This document shows, one piece after another, positions 34,320 to 43,396 of a stretch of 64,000 bases of DNA. Each line of letters begins with the position of its first letter. Position 1 is the stretch's first letter. The notes below the pieces were generated by a model. That model saw only the letters and a program-made list of their open reading frames with translations, searched no databases and had not been told where the DNA came from. Source of the DNA: CAZCZZ01 sp964503335 (GTDB taxonomy: Bacteria; Verrucomicrobiota; Kiritimatiellia; CAIVKH01); NCBI GenBank assembly GCA_964503335.1, contig CAZCZZ010000011.1:1-64000 (forward strand). Reading direction: 5' to 3'. Both the position numbers and the translations under genes were made by a program.

Positions 34320-35531
34320 ATGAAAAGAGTAGTCATTACCGGGTTGGGCACGCTTTCGAGCATTGGGAATTCTGCCGCCGAGGCTGTGGAGTCACTCAAG
34401 AGCGGCAAGAGCGGCATCGAGTTCATTCCACAATACGCCGAACTGGGCTTCCGTTCGCATGTCGCCGGTCCCGTCCGCTTGAATCCTGACGACCTCATTG
34501 ACCGCAAGATCAAGCGGTTCATGGGCGACGCCGCCGCCTATGCGTATCTTGCGATGAAGGAAGCCATTGCGGACTCCAAGCTGACGGACGACCTCGTTTC
34601 GAATCCCCGCACCGGCTTGATCGCGGGCTCCGGCGGCGCCTCGGCCTGCAACTTGGTGGCATCCGCCGATACGGTTCGCAATCGCGGCATCAAGAAGCTA
34701 TTGCCCTATATGGTGCCCCGGACGATGTCCAGCACGACGACAGCCTGTCTCGCCACGTCGTACAAGATCAAGGGTTACAACTACACGATCAGCTCTGCCT
34801 GCGCCACGAGCGCCCATTGCATTGGCAATGCGTATGAGCTCATCCAGATGGGCAAGCAGGACATTGTGTTCGCTGGCGGCGGCGAAGAACTTGATTGGGC
34901 CATGACAGCGATGTTTGATGCCATGGCCGCGCTTTCGTCGGGCTTCAATGCGACACCCGGGAAAGCCTCGAGGGCATACGACGCAAACCGGGACGGATTC
35001 GTAATTGCCGGTGGCGGAGGAATCGTCGTGGTGGAGGAACTCGAGCACGCGAAGCGTCGCGGCGCGCCAATCTACGCTGAAATCACCGGCTACGGCGCGA
35101 CGTCGGATGGTGCGGACATGGTTCAGCCCTCCGGCGAAGGTGCCATACGTTGCATGCAGATGGCGCTGGCTACCGCAACGAGGCCTATCGACTACATCAA
35201 TACACACGGCACCAGCACCCCGGTGGGCGACTTGAAGGAGCTTGAAGCCATCAAGGCCACCTTCGGTGACAAGACCCCACGGTTCAGTTCAACGAAATCA
35301 CTGACAGGTCACTCTCTCGGCGCCGCCGGTGTCAACGAAGCCATCTTCTGCCTGCTCATGATGAAGCATCGCTTCATTGCGGCATCCGCCAATATCGAGA
35401 CCCTTGATCCGGCGGCGGAGGGAATGCCGGTTGTCCGCCAGCGCGTCGACAATGTGGATTTGAATGCAGCCATGACGAACAGCTTCGGATTCGGCGGGAC
35501 GAACGCGACGCTGATCATGGAAAGGGTCTAG
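34320..35531 (+). CDS. fabB: 3-oxoacyl-ACP synthase I FabB
   Basis: Condensing enzyme that elongates the cis-unsaturated intermediate made by FabA. 403 residues. Catalytic triad C161 (SSACATSAHCIGN), H296 (NTHGTSTPVGD) and H331 (GHSLGAAGVNEAI) with K326. Strong similarity to E. coli FabB (MKR-VITGLG start, KQDIVFAGGGEELDW, YAEITGYGATSDGADM) rather than FabF. With fabA it forms a two-gene unit, which makes the double-bond pathway complete. FabA/FabB pairs are best known from Proteobacteria, so transfer is possible. Confidence 0.97.
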   Translation: MKRVVITGLGTLSSIGNSAAEAVESLKSGKSGIEFIPQYAELGFRSHVAGPVRLNPDDLIDRKIKRFMGDAAAYAYLAMKEAIADSKLTDDLVSNPRTGLIAGSGGASACNLVASADTVRNRGIKKLLPYMVPRTMSSTTTACLATSYKIKGYNYTISSACATSAHCIGNAYELIQMGKQDIVFAGGGEELDWAMTAMFDAMAALSSGFNATPGKASRAYDANRDGFVIAGGGGIVVVEELEHAKRRGAPIYAEITGYGATSDGADMVQPSGEGAIRCMQMALATATRPIDYINTHGTSTPVGDLKELEAIKATFGDKTPRFSSTKSLTGHSLGAAGVNEAIFCLLMMKHRFIAASANIETLDPAAEGMPVVRQRVDNVDLNAAMTNSFGFGGTNATLIMERV

Positions 35532-35612
35532 GGTCCGTATTCCACGTCGCCGGCTGCCAGCGAAGGTTGACTTCCCGCGCGCGGGGGTCGTAGCTTGTGC
35601 CAGAGGGGGATC

Positions 35613-36233
35613 ATGTCAACGAATCTACGAGTTCTCGTACTGTCGCCGGAATCCGATATCGCAGAATCGTTTATCGGAACACTTTGCGGCCAGGAGGCCT
35701 CATCCGGATCGGTCGACATTGATGGTCAGGCCATTTCACTTGAGTGTTTCGACATTGACCTTGCGTACAAGTCCCTTGCCCAGCTCGACATCAATGGCGC
35801 CAATTCGGTCCTGATCCTCGTGCATCACCTCGATAGCGGCACACTCGGTCGCATCACCGCCGCCTATGCGCGGCTGGCCGTTGAGTCGCACGTGCACTCA
35901 AGCTTCGTGATCTACCGGAAGAAGAACGAAGCCGATTTCAAGATCAGTTGTCCGACATGTGACCAGAAGCTCCTCGTGCGTGATCAGGACGTGAACCGGA
36001 TGGCCAAATGTCCGCATTGCAAGAATCCGCTACGCCTGCCGCTGCCCGATGTTTTGCTCAGGACGCATCTGAACCTTCCCAAATCGGCTGTGATCATGCC
36101 CGCGAACGCATCGAGACCTGATTCGTGCCGACACATCTTCTCGTCCATGGCGGACACGGCCAATCGCCGCGATGAGGTGGTCAAGAGCTCGACGATGCGG
36201 ATTGTCATTCCGCCGGAAGAGCTCGCCAAGTAG
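35613..36233 (+). CDS. Zinc-ribbon protein of unknown function
   Basis: 206 residues from ATG 35613 with a strong AGAGGGGGA ribosome site. The first 115 residues form an alpha/beta domain (LRVLVLSPESDIAESFIGTL, SVLILVHHLDSGTLGRI, SSFVIYRK) that loosely recalls a small-GTPase or receiver fold but has no P-loop and no phospho-acceptor pattern. Residues about 117-140 form a zinc ribbon (CPTC-18-CPHC). The C-terminal 65 residues are Ser/Arg-rich without motifs. No transmembrane segment. Downstream of fabB but with an 80 bp gap. I do not recognise the family; regulatory or nucleic-acid binding by the ribbon is possible. Confidence 0.65.
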   Translation: MSTNLRVLVLSPESDIAESFIGTLCGQEASSGSVDIDGQAISLECFDIDLAYKSLAQLDINGANSVLILVHHLDSGTLGRITAAYARLAVESHVHSSFVIYRKKNEADFKISCPTCDQKLLVRDQDVNRMAKCPHCKNPLRLPLPDVLLRTHLNLPKSAVIMPANASRPDSCRHIFSSMADTANRRDEVVKSSTMRIVIPPEELAK

Positions 36234-36277
36234 GTTGATTCGCCGTGGACAGGAGCTTCCCGCCTTACGGGTCCCGG

Positions 36278-36838
36278 TCAATTCCTGTTGAGCCAGGCCT
36301 TGAATGCATTCTGCTCGGCCGGTGTTGCCCTTTCCCAGACTTGCTTCAACGCATCCAAGCCCGAGGCAGGTGCGGCCGGAATCAGGACAGGGGCCTGGGC
36401 GCCCGCCGTGGAAGCGGGACCCGGATCGGGTAGCGCGTTGCCCTGGTGCGAAACCCACAAGCTAGCTTCACGGGCACTCCTTCCGAAGTTGAACATCAAC
36501 TCGTAGGTCATGCCTGCCGAGGCAACGAAGCGGAGGAGGACGGGTTGTGAGACGGACTTCCTCGAATCCGTGTCGTAAGGCGAATTGTAACGCGCGACCA
36601 GCTCCACGAACCCCGGCAACAGTTCGATATCGTGACGCTCGACGGCGCTGAACATGGGAACTCCCGGGGCAGGGCGCCCGTTGATGCTCAGGATATCGAC
36701 CTGGTAGGGAACGCTGAGGGTGGCAACTTCCTCTTTCGGGCGGATGGGCCCTTCGTAAGCCTGATTGACATGTGTCGTCGCGCACCCGCCCGGCAGCAAG
36801 GCGGCAATCGTCAACGCGATGACATGATGCAATTTCAC
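36278..36838 (-). CDS. Putative lipoprotein, DUF2057/YccT-like
   Basis: 186 residues with a lipobox (LLPGGC, Cys19). Start is a GTG overlapping the typA stop (GTGA at 36838-36835). The mature region has VDILSINGRP and VERHDIELLPGFVELVARY, which recalls the DUF2057 (YccT) pattern of beta strands, and a helical C-terminus with LDALKQVWERATPAEQNAFKAWL similar to that family. Envelope location is likely; function unknown. Translational coupling to typA is visible but its meaning is unclear. Confidence 0.65.
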   Translation of the reverse strand: MKLHHVIALTIAALLPGGCATTHVNQAYEGPIRPKEEVATLSVPYQVDILSINGRPAPGVPMFSAVERHDIELLPGFVELVARYNSPYDTDSRKSVSQPVLLRFVASAGMTYELMFNFGRSAREASLWVSHQGNALPDPGPASTAGAQAPVLIPAAPASGLDALKQVWERATPAEQNAFKAWLNRN

Positions 36839-38655
36839 CCGGCGTCCTCGGTCTTGTAGCTCACGCGCTTCCGCATGGTGGCACTCAAGACCTTCTTTCG
36901 CAAGCGCAGTGATTTCGGCGTCGCTTCCACGAATTCGTCCGCCGCGATGTATTCGATCGCGTGTTCGAGCGACATGCGAACCGGCGGCTCAAGCATGATG
37001 GCCTTGCCTTCACCCTGGCTGCGCATGTTGGTGAGGTGCTTCAGCTTGGTTGGATTGACCGGGATGTCTTCCGCGCGTGGATTCTCGCCGACGATCATGC
37101 CCTCGTACACTTCCTCGCCCGGACCGACAAACAGCTTGCCGCGTTCCTGCAACGTATCGAGAGCGAACGCGGTCGTGATGCCGTTTTCCATGGAAACGAG
37201 CGTGCCGGAAAGGCGGCTCGTCACCGGTCCGCAGTGGGGGGCGTATTCCTTGAACATATGGCTCATGACGGCACGACCGCTTGTCAGGTTGACCATGTCC
37301 GTCTCGAAGCCGATGAGGCCGCGGGTCGGGATGGTCACTTCAAGGTTCACGCGATCGCCGTGGTGGTGCATGTTCGTGATCTGCGCCTTGCGTCCGGCAA
37401 GGTTCTGCATGATGTCGCCAAGGCGGTCTTGGGGGGTATCGACCCAGAGCGACTCGAAGGGCTCAAGCATCTTGCCGTCATCGGTCTTGCGCATGATCAC
37501 TTCCGGTCTTGAGACGAGCATCTCGAAGCCTTCGCGGCGCATCTGCTCGACGAGGATGGCGATCTGCAATTCGCCACGCGCGCTGACAAGGAAGATGTTG
37601 GGCACGTTGGTGTCCGCCACATTGAGGGACACGTTCGTGCGCGTCTCCTTGTAGAGACGGTCACGGAGGTTGCGCGATGTGAGGAACTTGCCTTCGCGGC
37701 CGGCAAGGGGGCCGTCATTCACGCAGAACTGCATTTGCAGCGTCGGCGGATCGATGTCCACGAAAGGAATCGGATCGCGGTCGATGGTGTCGCAGAGCGT
37801 CTCGCCGATATCGAGGTCCTCGAAACCGGAGATGCCTACGATGTTTCCGGCGTCGCCGGTCACGACTTCGCCGCTGCGCATACCGCTGAATTCAAAGACT
37901 TTGGTGACCGTGGCGCGCTCACGCTTGCCGTTCTTGTGGATGCAGAAGATCTGGTCCCCGGCCTTGACGCTGCCGCTGGTGATACGACCGATCGCGATAC
38001 GCCCGACGTAGTCGCTCCAATCGAGGTTGCTGATCAGCATGCAGAAGGGTTCGTTGAGGTTCGCCTTGGGCGGGGGGATGTGCTTGATGATCGTTTCGAA
38101 GAGGGGAACCATGCCGTTCTTGGGATCATCCAGGTTGGTCACGGCGAAGCCATCGCGTGCGCTGGCATAGATGAAGGGGCAGTTGAACTGGTCCTCGTTG
38201 GCGTGCAGGTCGAGCAGCAGTTCCAGCACCTGGTCATGGACGCGGTGGGCGTCGGCATGTTCACGGTCGATCTTGTTGATGACCACGATGGGCTTGAGGC
38301 CGTTCTTCAAGGCTTTCTGGAGCACGAAACGCGTCTGGGCCTGCGGGCCGTCCACGGCGTCCACGAGGAGGAGCACGCCATCCACCATCTTCATGATGCG
38401 TTCGACTTCGCCACCGAAATCGGCGTGGCCAGGCGTATCGACGATGTTGATCGTCACGCCGCCCCAATGCAGGGAAGCGTTCTTGGCCTTGATCGTGATG
38501 CCCTTCTCACGCTCAAGGTCCATCGAATCCATGGCGCGCTCGTCGACTTCCTCGCGTTCGGTAAAGGCGCCGCCTTCGCGGAGCAGTTTGTCGACCAGCG
38601 TGGTCTTCCCATGGTCGACGTGGGCTATAATGGCTATGTTGCGAAACTCAGGCAT
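36835..38655 (-). CDS. typA: Ribosome-associated GTPase TypA/BipA
   Basis: Translational GTPase that acts on the ribosome under stress and in assembly. 606 residues, the family's length. G1 AHVDHGKTT (about 11-19), switch region REKGITIKAKN, G3 DTPGHADFGGEV, G4 NKIDRE. EF-Tu domain 2 follows, then EF-G domains III and V and the TypA-specific C-terminal domain (about 490-606, LTNMRSQGEGKAIMLEPP). Gene order and spacing place the small lipoprotein directly downstream in the same transcript. Confidence 0.97.
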   Translation of the reverse strand: MPEFRNIAIIAHVDHGKTTLVDKLLREGGAFTEREEVDERAMDSMDLEREKGITIKAKNASLHWGGVTINIVDTPGHADFGGEVERIMKMVDGVLLLVDAVDGPQAQTRFVLQKALKNGLKPIVVINKIDREHADAHRVHDQVLELLLDLHANEDQFNCPFIYASARDGFAVTNLDDPKNGMVPLFETIIKHIPPPKANLNEPFCMLISNLDWSDYVGRIAIGRITSGSVKAGDQIFCIHKNGKRERATVTKVFEFSGMRSGEVVTGDAGNIVGISGFEDLDIGETLCDTIDRDPIPFVDIDPPTLQMQFCVNDGPLAGREGKFLTSRNLRDRLYKETRTNVSLNVADTNVPNIFLVSARGELQIAILVEQMRREGFEMLVSRPEVIMRKTDDGKMLEPFESLWVDTPQDRLGDIMQNLAGRKAQITNMHHHGDRVNLEVTIPTRGLIGFETDMVNLTSGRAVMSHMFKEYAPHCGPVTSRLSGTLVSMENGITTAFALDTLQERGKLFVGPGEEVYEGMIVGENPRAEDIPVNPTKLKHLTNMRSQGEGKAIMLEPPVRMSLEHAIEYIAADEFVEATPKSLRLRKKVLSATMRKRVSYKTEDAG

Positions 38656-38801
38656 GATTGATGGACTCCAGAGAAGCGCGGGAATCTAGCCAAAGGCCAC
38701 GTAAAAGCAAGGACGTAAACCGAAGGTTTGGGCTCAATCGCCTGCCCGCGCCCACGGACTGCCAGCCCGGACCTTGCATCGACTCCGCTGCACTATGCGG
38801 G

Positions 38802-39674
38802 CTAGGACGGGGAAGGCGTCGAGAAGGCGGACCAGAGGCGGTGGAACTTCTTGAAGGCCTTGGCCCGGCGCTTCTCCAGGAAGCTGGACAAGCCCTTGGG
38901 GACCGTTGTTTCCATCTGGGTGAGGATCGAGGCGGCAAAATCCGCGTCATGGAGTCGTCCTATGGCCCGTTCCATGTCCTTCAGCTCCGCGATCCGTCCC
39001 CCGGCTTCCTCGTCAAGTACTGGTTCGACAAGCTGGGCGAAGAGGCGGGCCTTGCGGATGGCGATCCGCAGTTCGTGCAGTCGATCGGCGTTCTTTGACC
39101 GGGCCAGGGGCTTCTTCTTCATGACGCGGCCGAGCAGGCGCTCCAGTTCCTCACCGGCAAACTCAGGCAGCGTGGTGCCCGCGCCGACGTTCGACGTGGC
39201 CTTTGCCAGTTGCTTGAGATTCCGGTCCATGCGCGCCCATTCCCGGCCGGAGAGCCGAGCGACCATCCTGCGTTTCTCAAACGTGTGCAGGGCGCGCAGG
39301 CGCATTTCCAAAGGAGGCCACGTGGGGTCTGCGCCCAGGATCCGGGCCAGCTTCTTGCGTCGCGTAAAGCCGAGCAATACGTCCATGTCGCGTGTTGGAC
39401 CCATGGCATCGCCCATGCGCGCGAGTTCCTTTTCCACGCGGTCAACCTTGGTGTGGCGAAGCATGGGTTTGAATGCGCGGAGAATGCAGCGGGTGCGGCG
39501 AATGGCCACACGAACGTCGTGAAGTGAATCCACATCGCCCCGCAGCGCCTTGGGCAGGCATTGGCGAAGCCGCTGGTGCTGGGGAGCGAGGAGCGTTCTG
39601 GCGGCGTCCCCGAGGGGCAGGTCAGGGCTCAAATCCAGTTTGTCTTTCTTCTTTGGTGCCATGGCTTGCGCCAC
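38802..39674 (-). CDS. CHAD-domain protein
   Basis: 290 residues. The conserved-histidine alpha-helical domain fills most of the protein: SLHDVRVAIRRTRCILRAF at the first repeat and RLHELRIAIRKARLFAQLV at the second, both with the His/Arg/Lys pattern that forms a basic channel. CHAD domains bind polyphosphate (established for several family members). Its ATG directly follows the ppk stop (39675), so it belongs to the ppx-ppk-CHAD unit and probably binds or localises polyphosphate granules. No CYTH domain is attached, unlike many CHAD proteins. Confidence 0.92.
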   Translation of the reverse strand: MAQAMAPKKKDKLDLSPDLPLGDAARTLLAPQHQRLRQCLPKALRGDVDSLHDVRVAIRRTRCILRAFKPMLRHTKVDRVEKELARMGDAMGPTRDMDVLLGFTRRKKLARILGADPTWPPLEMRLRALHTFEKRRMVARLSGREWARMDRNLKQLAKATSNVGAGTTLPEFAGEELERLLGRVMKKKPLARSKNADRLHELRIAIRKARLFAQLVEPVLDEEAGGRIAELKDMERAIGRLHDADFAASILTQMETTVPKGLSSFLEKRRAKAFKKFHRLWSAFSTPSPS

Positions 39675-41795
39675 TCAGGCTGTCGTTGCCGGTCGCTGCG
39701 GCTCAAACACGAAGGACGCCGTCTTCTGGGCCTCGCGGGCTGCATCCACGGCGCGGCGATAGAATGATTCCTGCGATCGGAATGCATCCTTCCGGTTTGC
39801 ATCGCCTGGTCGCGCATAGGAGCCGTCAGCTTGAAGAACACGGGCCTTAACCGTGTCCTTGAAGCAGGTCTCAAGGATGTCCACGAGCTTCTGCCGGCAC
39901 GGCTCGTCGTCCACGGCGACGAGCAGTTCGACGCGGCGGTCAAGGTTTCGGGGCATCCAATCGGCGCTGGAAATGAACACCAGCGGGTCGCCGTCGTGGT
40001 GGAAGTAGAGAATCCGGGGATGCTCCAGGAAGCGATCGACGATGCTTGTGACCTCAATGTTCTCGCTGAGGCCTGGAACGCCGGGACGAAGGCAGCATAC
40101 GCCGCGGACATTGAGCCTTATCTTCACGCCCGCTTGCGAGGCGCGGTAGAGGGCCTCGATCAACTCCTTGTCCACGAGCGAGTTGATCTTGGCCATGATC
40201 ATGCCCTTCTGGCCGTGGAGCTGTCGCTGCGTCTCGCTGTCGATCAAGGCGAGCAACCGGGCTCGCAGGCCTATCGGCGCCGCGTCGATCTTCCGGAAGG
40301 ACACGGGCTGGGAGTAGCCGGTGATCATGTTGAAGAACGCTGTGGCATCGGCGCCGTAATCCTCCTCGCATGTCATGAAGCTGACGTCGGTGTACATGCG
40401 CGCCGTGATCTCATTGTAGTTGCCCGTCCCGAAGTGAACGTAGCGGCGGATGCCCGTGGGTTCACGCCGGACAATGACGCAGATCTTGGCGTGCGTCTTC
40501 ACGCCCTTTATGCCGTAGATCACCTGGACGCCGGTTTGCTCCAGGGCCTCGCTCCAGCCGATGTTGCGTGCCTCATCGAAGCGCGCCTTGAGTTCCACGA
40601 GGGCCGTGACGTGCTTCTCGCGGTTGGCGGCCCGGGCCAGCGCTGCGACCACGGGACTCTTCTCGCTGGTGCGGTAGAGGATCTGTTTGATGGCCAGGAC
40701 GTCGGGATCGTCCGCGGCTTCCTCGATCAGGCGCACGACGGGGTCGAAACTTTCGTACGGATGGTAGAGAAGGATGTTGCCGCGCGAAATGGCGTCGAAC
40801 ATCGATTCGCCGGGCCGGACTGCGGGTGGAAGCTGTGGCGGCCAGGGCTTGTCACGCAGATCATCGAAGCCGGTCATCCGCGCAACGCCGAAGAACGACG
40901 ACAGGTCGAGCGGTCCGGGGATCACAAAGACGAAGTCATCTCGCACCTGGAACGCGGACTGGAGGAAGGCGAGCGCGGTCCTGGTGATGTCCTTCGAGAC
41001 TTCAAGGCGCACGCAATCGCTCTGCTTTCGCTTCGACAGGACGTCCTTCATTTCCTGAAGCAGGTCGCTGGCGAGATCTTCGCGGACGCCCATGTCCGCA
41101 TTTCGCGTGATGCGGAACGGGATCCACTCGGCGATCGGTTCACCGGGGAAGAGTCGCTGGACGAACTCGCCCACGACATCCTCAACGAGCATGTAGTTGT
41201 GGCCCTCTTCGATCGGGAGCGTGATAAAGCGCCCGAGCTTGCGGGGAATCGACACGATCGCGAAGCGGTTCTTCTTCGACTCCGTCTCGGCTCCCTTCAG
41301 GCGAACGAGGAGGTTGATGCCCAGGCCGGGAAGCAGGGGCAGATCCACGCCGCTCTCCACGGAGATGGGGGAGAGCACGGGATAGATCTCATGCTCAAAC
41401 ATGTTTTGCAGGTGTTCGTAGAGCGGGGCTGTCAATTCGTCACGTCGCAGGCGCCGCATGCCGGCATTCCGCATACCCGGCTCCAGATCGGTCATGTAAC
41501 ACTGGTATTGATCGCGAACCATCGCCTGGGTCAGGGCGCTGATCTCGGCGAGCTGCTGGTCCGTATTCATTCCGCAGATATCGGGCGTCTTCTTGCCCTG
41601 ATCGAGGAGTAGCTCGAGGCCGCCGACGCGGACCATGAAGAACTCGTCGAGGTTCGAGGCGGTGATGGCGAGGAACTTGAGGCGTTCCAGCAGCAGGGCT
41701 TCGGGCGCGAGGGCCTCTTCAAGCACGCGCCGGTTGAACGCGATCCAACTCAGCTCGCGATTAATGAATGGGCTTATGGTGGCTTGCTCAGACAT
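39675..41795 (-). CDS. ppk: Polyphosphate kinase 1
   Basis: Makes long-chain polyphosphate from ATP. 706 residues, typical PPK1. N-terminal INRELSWIAFNRRVLEEA, then the two phospholipase-D-like catalytic domains with the essential histidines H435 (GVKTHAKICVI) and H454 (RYVHFGTGNYNE), the same numbers as in E. coli PPK. Overlaps the ppx stop by 8 bp (ATGTCTGA), so it is coupled to the exopolyphosphatase; CHAD follows immediately. Confidence 0.97.
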   Translation of the reverse strand: MSEQATISPFINRELSWIAFNRRVLEEALAPEALLLERLKFLAITASNLDEFFMVRVGGLELLLDQGKKTPDICGMNTDQQLAEISALTQAMVRDQYQCYMTDLEPGMRNAGMRRLRRDELTAPLYEHLQNMFEHEIYPVLSPISVESGVDLPLLPGLGINLLVRLKGAETESKKNRFAIVSIPRKLGRFITLPIEEGHNYMLVEDVVGEFVQRLFPGEPIAEWIPFRITRNADMGVREDLASDLLQEMKDVLSKRKQSDCVRLEVSKDITRTALAFLQSAFQVRDDFVFVIPGPLDLSSFFGVARMTGFDDLRDKPWPPQLPPAVRPGESMFDAISRGNILLYHPYESFDPVVRLIEEAADDPDVLAIKQILYRTSEKSPVVAALARAANREKHVTALVELKARFDEARNIGWSEALEQTGVQVIYGIKGVKTHAKICVIVRREPTGIRRYVHFGTGNYNEITARMYTDVSFMTCEEDYGADATAFFNMITGYSQPVSFRKIDAAPIGLRARLLALIDSETQRQLHGQKGMIMAKINSLVDKELIEALYRASQAGVKIRLNVRGVCCLRPGVPGLSENIEVTSIVDRFLEHPRILYFHHDGDPLVFISSADWMPRNLDRRVELLVAVDDEPCRQKLVDILETCFKDTVKARVLQADGSYARPGDANRKDAFRSQESFYRRAVDAAREAQKTASFVFEPQRPATTA

Positions 41796-43389
41796 CGGAC
41801 ATCAATCCCTCGGCTGTTGTAACGCCACGGAAGACCACGGCCATACCATACACCTCCGTGAACATCGTGCCCTTGTCCCGGAGGGCAAGCCTCTCCAGGG
41901 TGAGGTCTTCGACGCCACGCATATGGATGACAAACTGGCCCTTCTCGCGGCTGAATTCGAAATCCCGCGCCTGCTGCATATGGTTTCGGTCAAGGGCGTC
42001 CGCGACGCGCAGGATCGCCGCCATCTTATTGACTGCGAGGCGGTCGTCGCGATTCAGCGTCGAATACACTTCGTGGTACGGCTGGGGCATCGCCCGCCGG
42101 TGATAGCGAGCCACGAGGGCGATCAACTCCGTGTCATGGCGGCTGATCCCGAACAGGTCGCAGTTCAGAATGATGTACATCGAATGTTTGTGATGGCTGC
42201 GGTTGCTGATAAAGGAGCCGACTTCGTGAAGCAGTGCGGCGACGTGCAGCAGAAGTTCGTAGCGTTGGCCAAGCTGATGCTCGGCTTGGAGCTCGCGGAA
42301 CAGGCGCACAGACAGGTCGGCAACCTGTCGCGCATGGCGTTCGTCGAAGGCGTACTTGTGTCCGATCGCGAGCGCGGAGGTGACCACCTGATCCAGGAAC
42401 TCCTTGTTCCATCCGCCACCGAGCGCGAACTCCTGAAGCAGACCGTGTCGCAGGCTCGATTTCGGGACCAGGATGCGGTCCACTTGGAAGACTTTTGCCA
42501 ACTGCGCATAGGTCATCAGCGCCGGACCAAGGACCTCGGCTTCTTCGTAGGTCAGCCGGTACTGTTTCACGAGGTCGTCGGTCGAAATCGGCGCGATCTT
42601 CTTCGCGAATGCGGCGAAGGGTTTGACGTCGAACCACGCGGTGACTTGCTGGGCCCAGTCCGATGACAGTTGCGATGCGGCGAAGCGGGCGTCGCCGGAC
42701 ACGGCGATCATCACCGGGACGCGCGAGACGGGAATGCTGCGCTTGATCTGGTCCACGCTGAGCTGGATGTTCTTGGCGAGCAGGGCGGGGACCTTGTTTG
42801 CCGGCGCTCGCTGCATGTCGAGCGTCTCGCGCATGCGCAGCGTACCGAGTCGCATCGTATTGGAGAACATGACATGACCGTCCTGCAGGAGCAGGATTTC
42901 CGTGTCTCCACCGCCCACTTCGATCACCAGCGCGTCACCTTTGAGGAGCGAGGGATCGTGTTTCAGGATGTCCTGCACGGCGAGATACGTCAGCCGGTTC
43001 TCCTCGGCTTCCTCAATGGCCTCGACATTGATCTTCGTCGCCATGTAGATGCGGTCGAGGAAGGTGTCGCGATTGACGGCCTCGCGCACGGAGCTGGTGG
43101 CGACGGCGCGGATCTGGGATGGCTCGGTGACACCGAACTCTTCCATGACGCGGCGGAAGCCTTTCAGGATGTTGACGCATTCCTCGATCGTCGATTGCTT
43201 GATGCGGCCTTGCGTGAAGGTGTCCTTCCCGAGATGCACGGCGTGATGCAATGCGTCCAGCGTACGCAGCGATCCCTCGGGACTGATCTCGGCGATCTCC
43301 ATGCGGAGCGCGGTGGACCCGATGTCGATCGCCGCGACAACGCGGGCCTTGGATTCTGATCCGGGCGGAGTGGATGGTGCGGGTGTCAT
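41788..43389 (-). CDS. ppx: Exopolyphosphatase / guanosine pentaphosphatase (Ppx/GppA)
   Basis: 533 residues from ATG 43389. Actin-like ASKHA fold: phosphate 1 loop AAIDIGSTALRME, catalytic Glu in the SSVREAVNRDTF region, phosphate 2 loop VIEVGGGDTEILLL. The C-terminal third has an HD-like helical domain (AALLHEVGSFISNRSHHKHS), as in long Ppx proteins. Degrades polyphosphate or pppGpp. In the same operon as ppk, so synthesis and breakdown are co-expressed. A longer in-frame reading to 43575 overlaps the ROK gene and is rejected. Confidence 0.94.
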   Translation of the reverse strand: MTPAPSTPPGSESKARVVAAIDIGSTALRMEIAEISPEGSLRTLDALHHAVHLGKDTFTQGRIKQSTIEECVNILKGFRRVMEEFGVTEPSQIRAVATSSVREAVNRDTFLDRIYMATKINVEAIEEAEENRLTYLAVQDILKHDPSLLKGDALVIEVGGGDTEILLLQDGHVMFSNTMRLGTLRMRETLDMQRAPANKVPALLAKNIQLSVDQIKRSIPVSRVPVMIAVSGDARFAASQLSSDWAQQVTAWFDVKPFAAFAKKIAPISTDDLVKQYRLTYEEAEVLGPALMTYAQLAKVFQVDRILVPKSSLRHGLLQEFALGGGWNKEFLDQVVTSALAIGHKYAFDERHARQVADLSVRLFRELQAEHQLGQRYELLLHVAALLHEVGSFISNRSHHKHSMYIILNCDLFGISRHDTELIALVARYHRRAMPQPYHEVYSTLNRDDRLAVNKMAAILRVADALDRNHMQQARDFEFSREKGQFVIHMRGVEDLTLERLALRDKGTMFTEVYGMAVVFRGVTTAEGLMSDV

Positions 43390-43396
43390 GACAGTC

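Noticed and set aside
39831..41612. 593-codon plus-strand open frame opposite ppk
   Set aside because: Shadow of a fully conserved PPK1.
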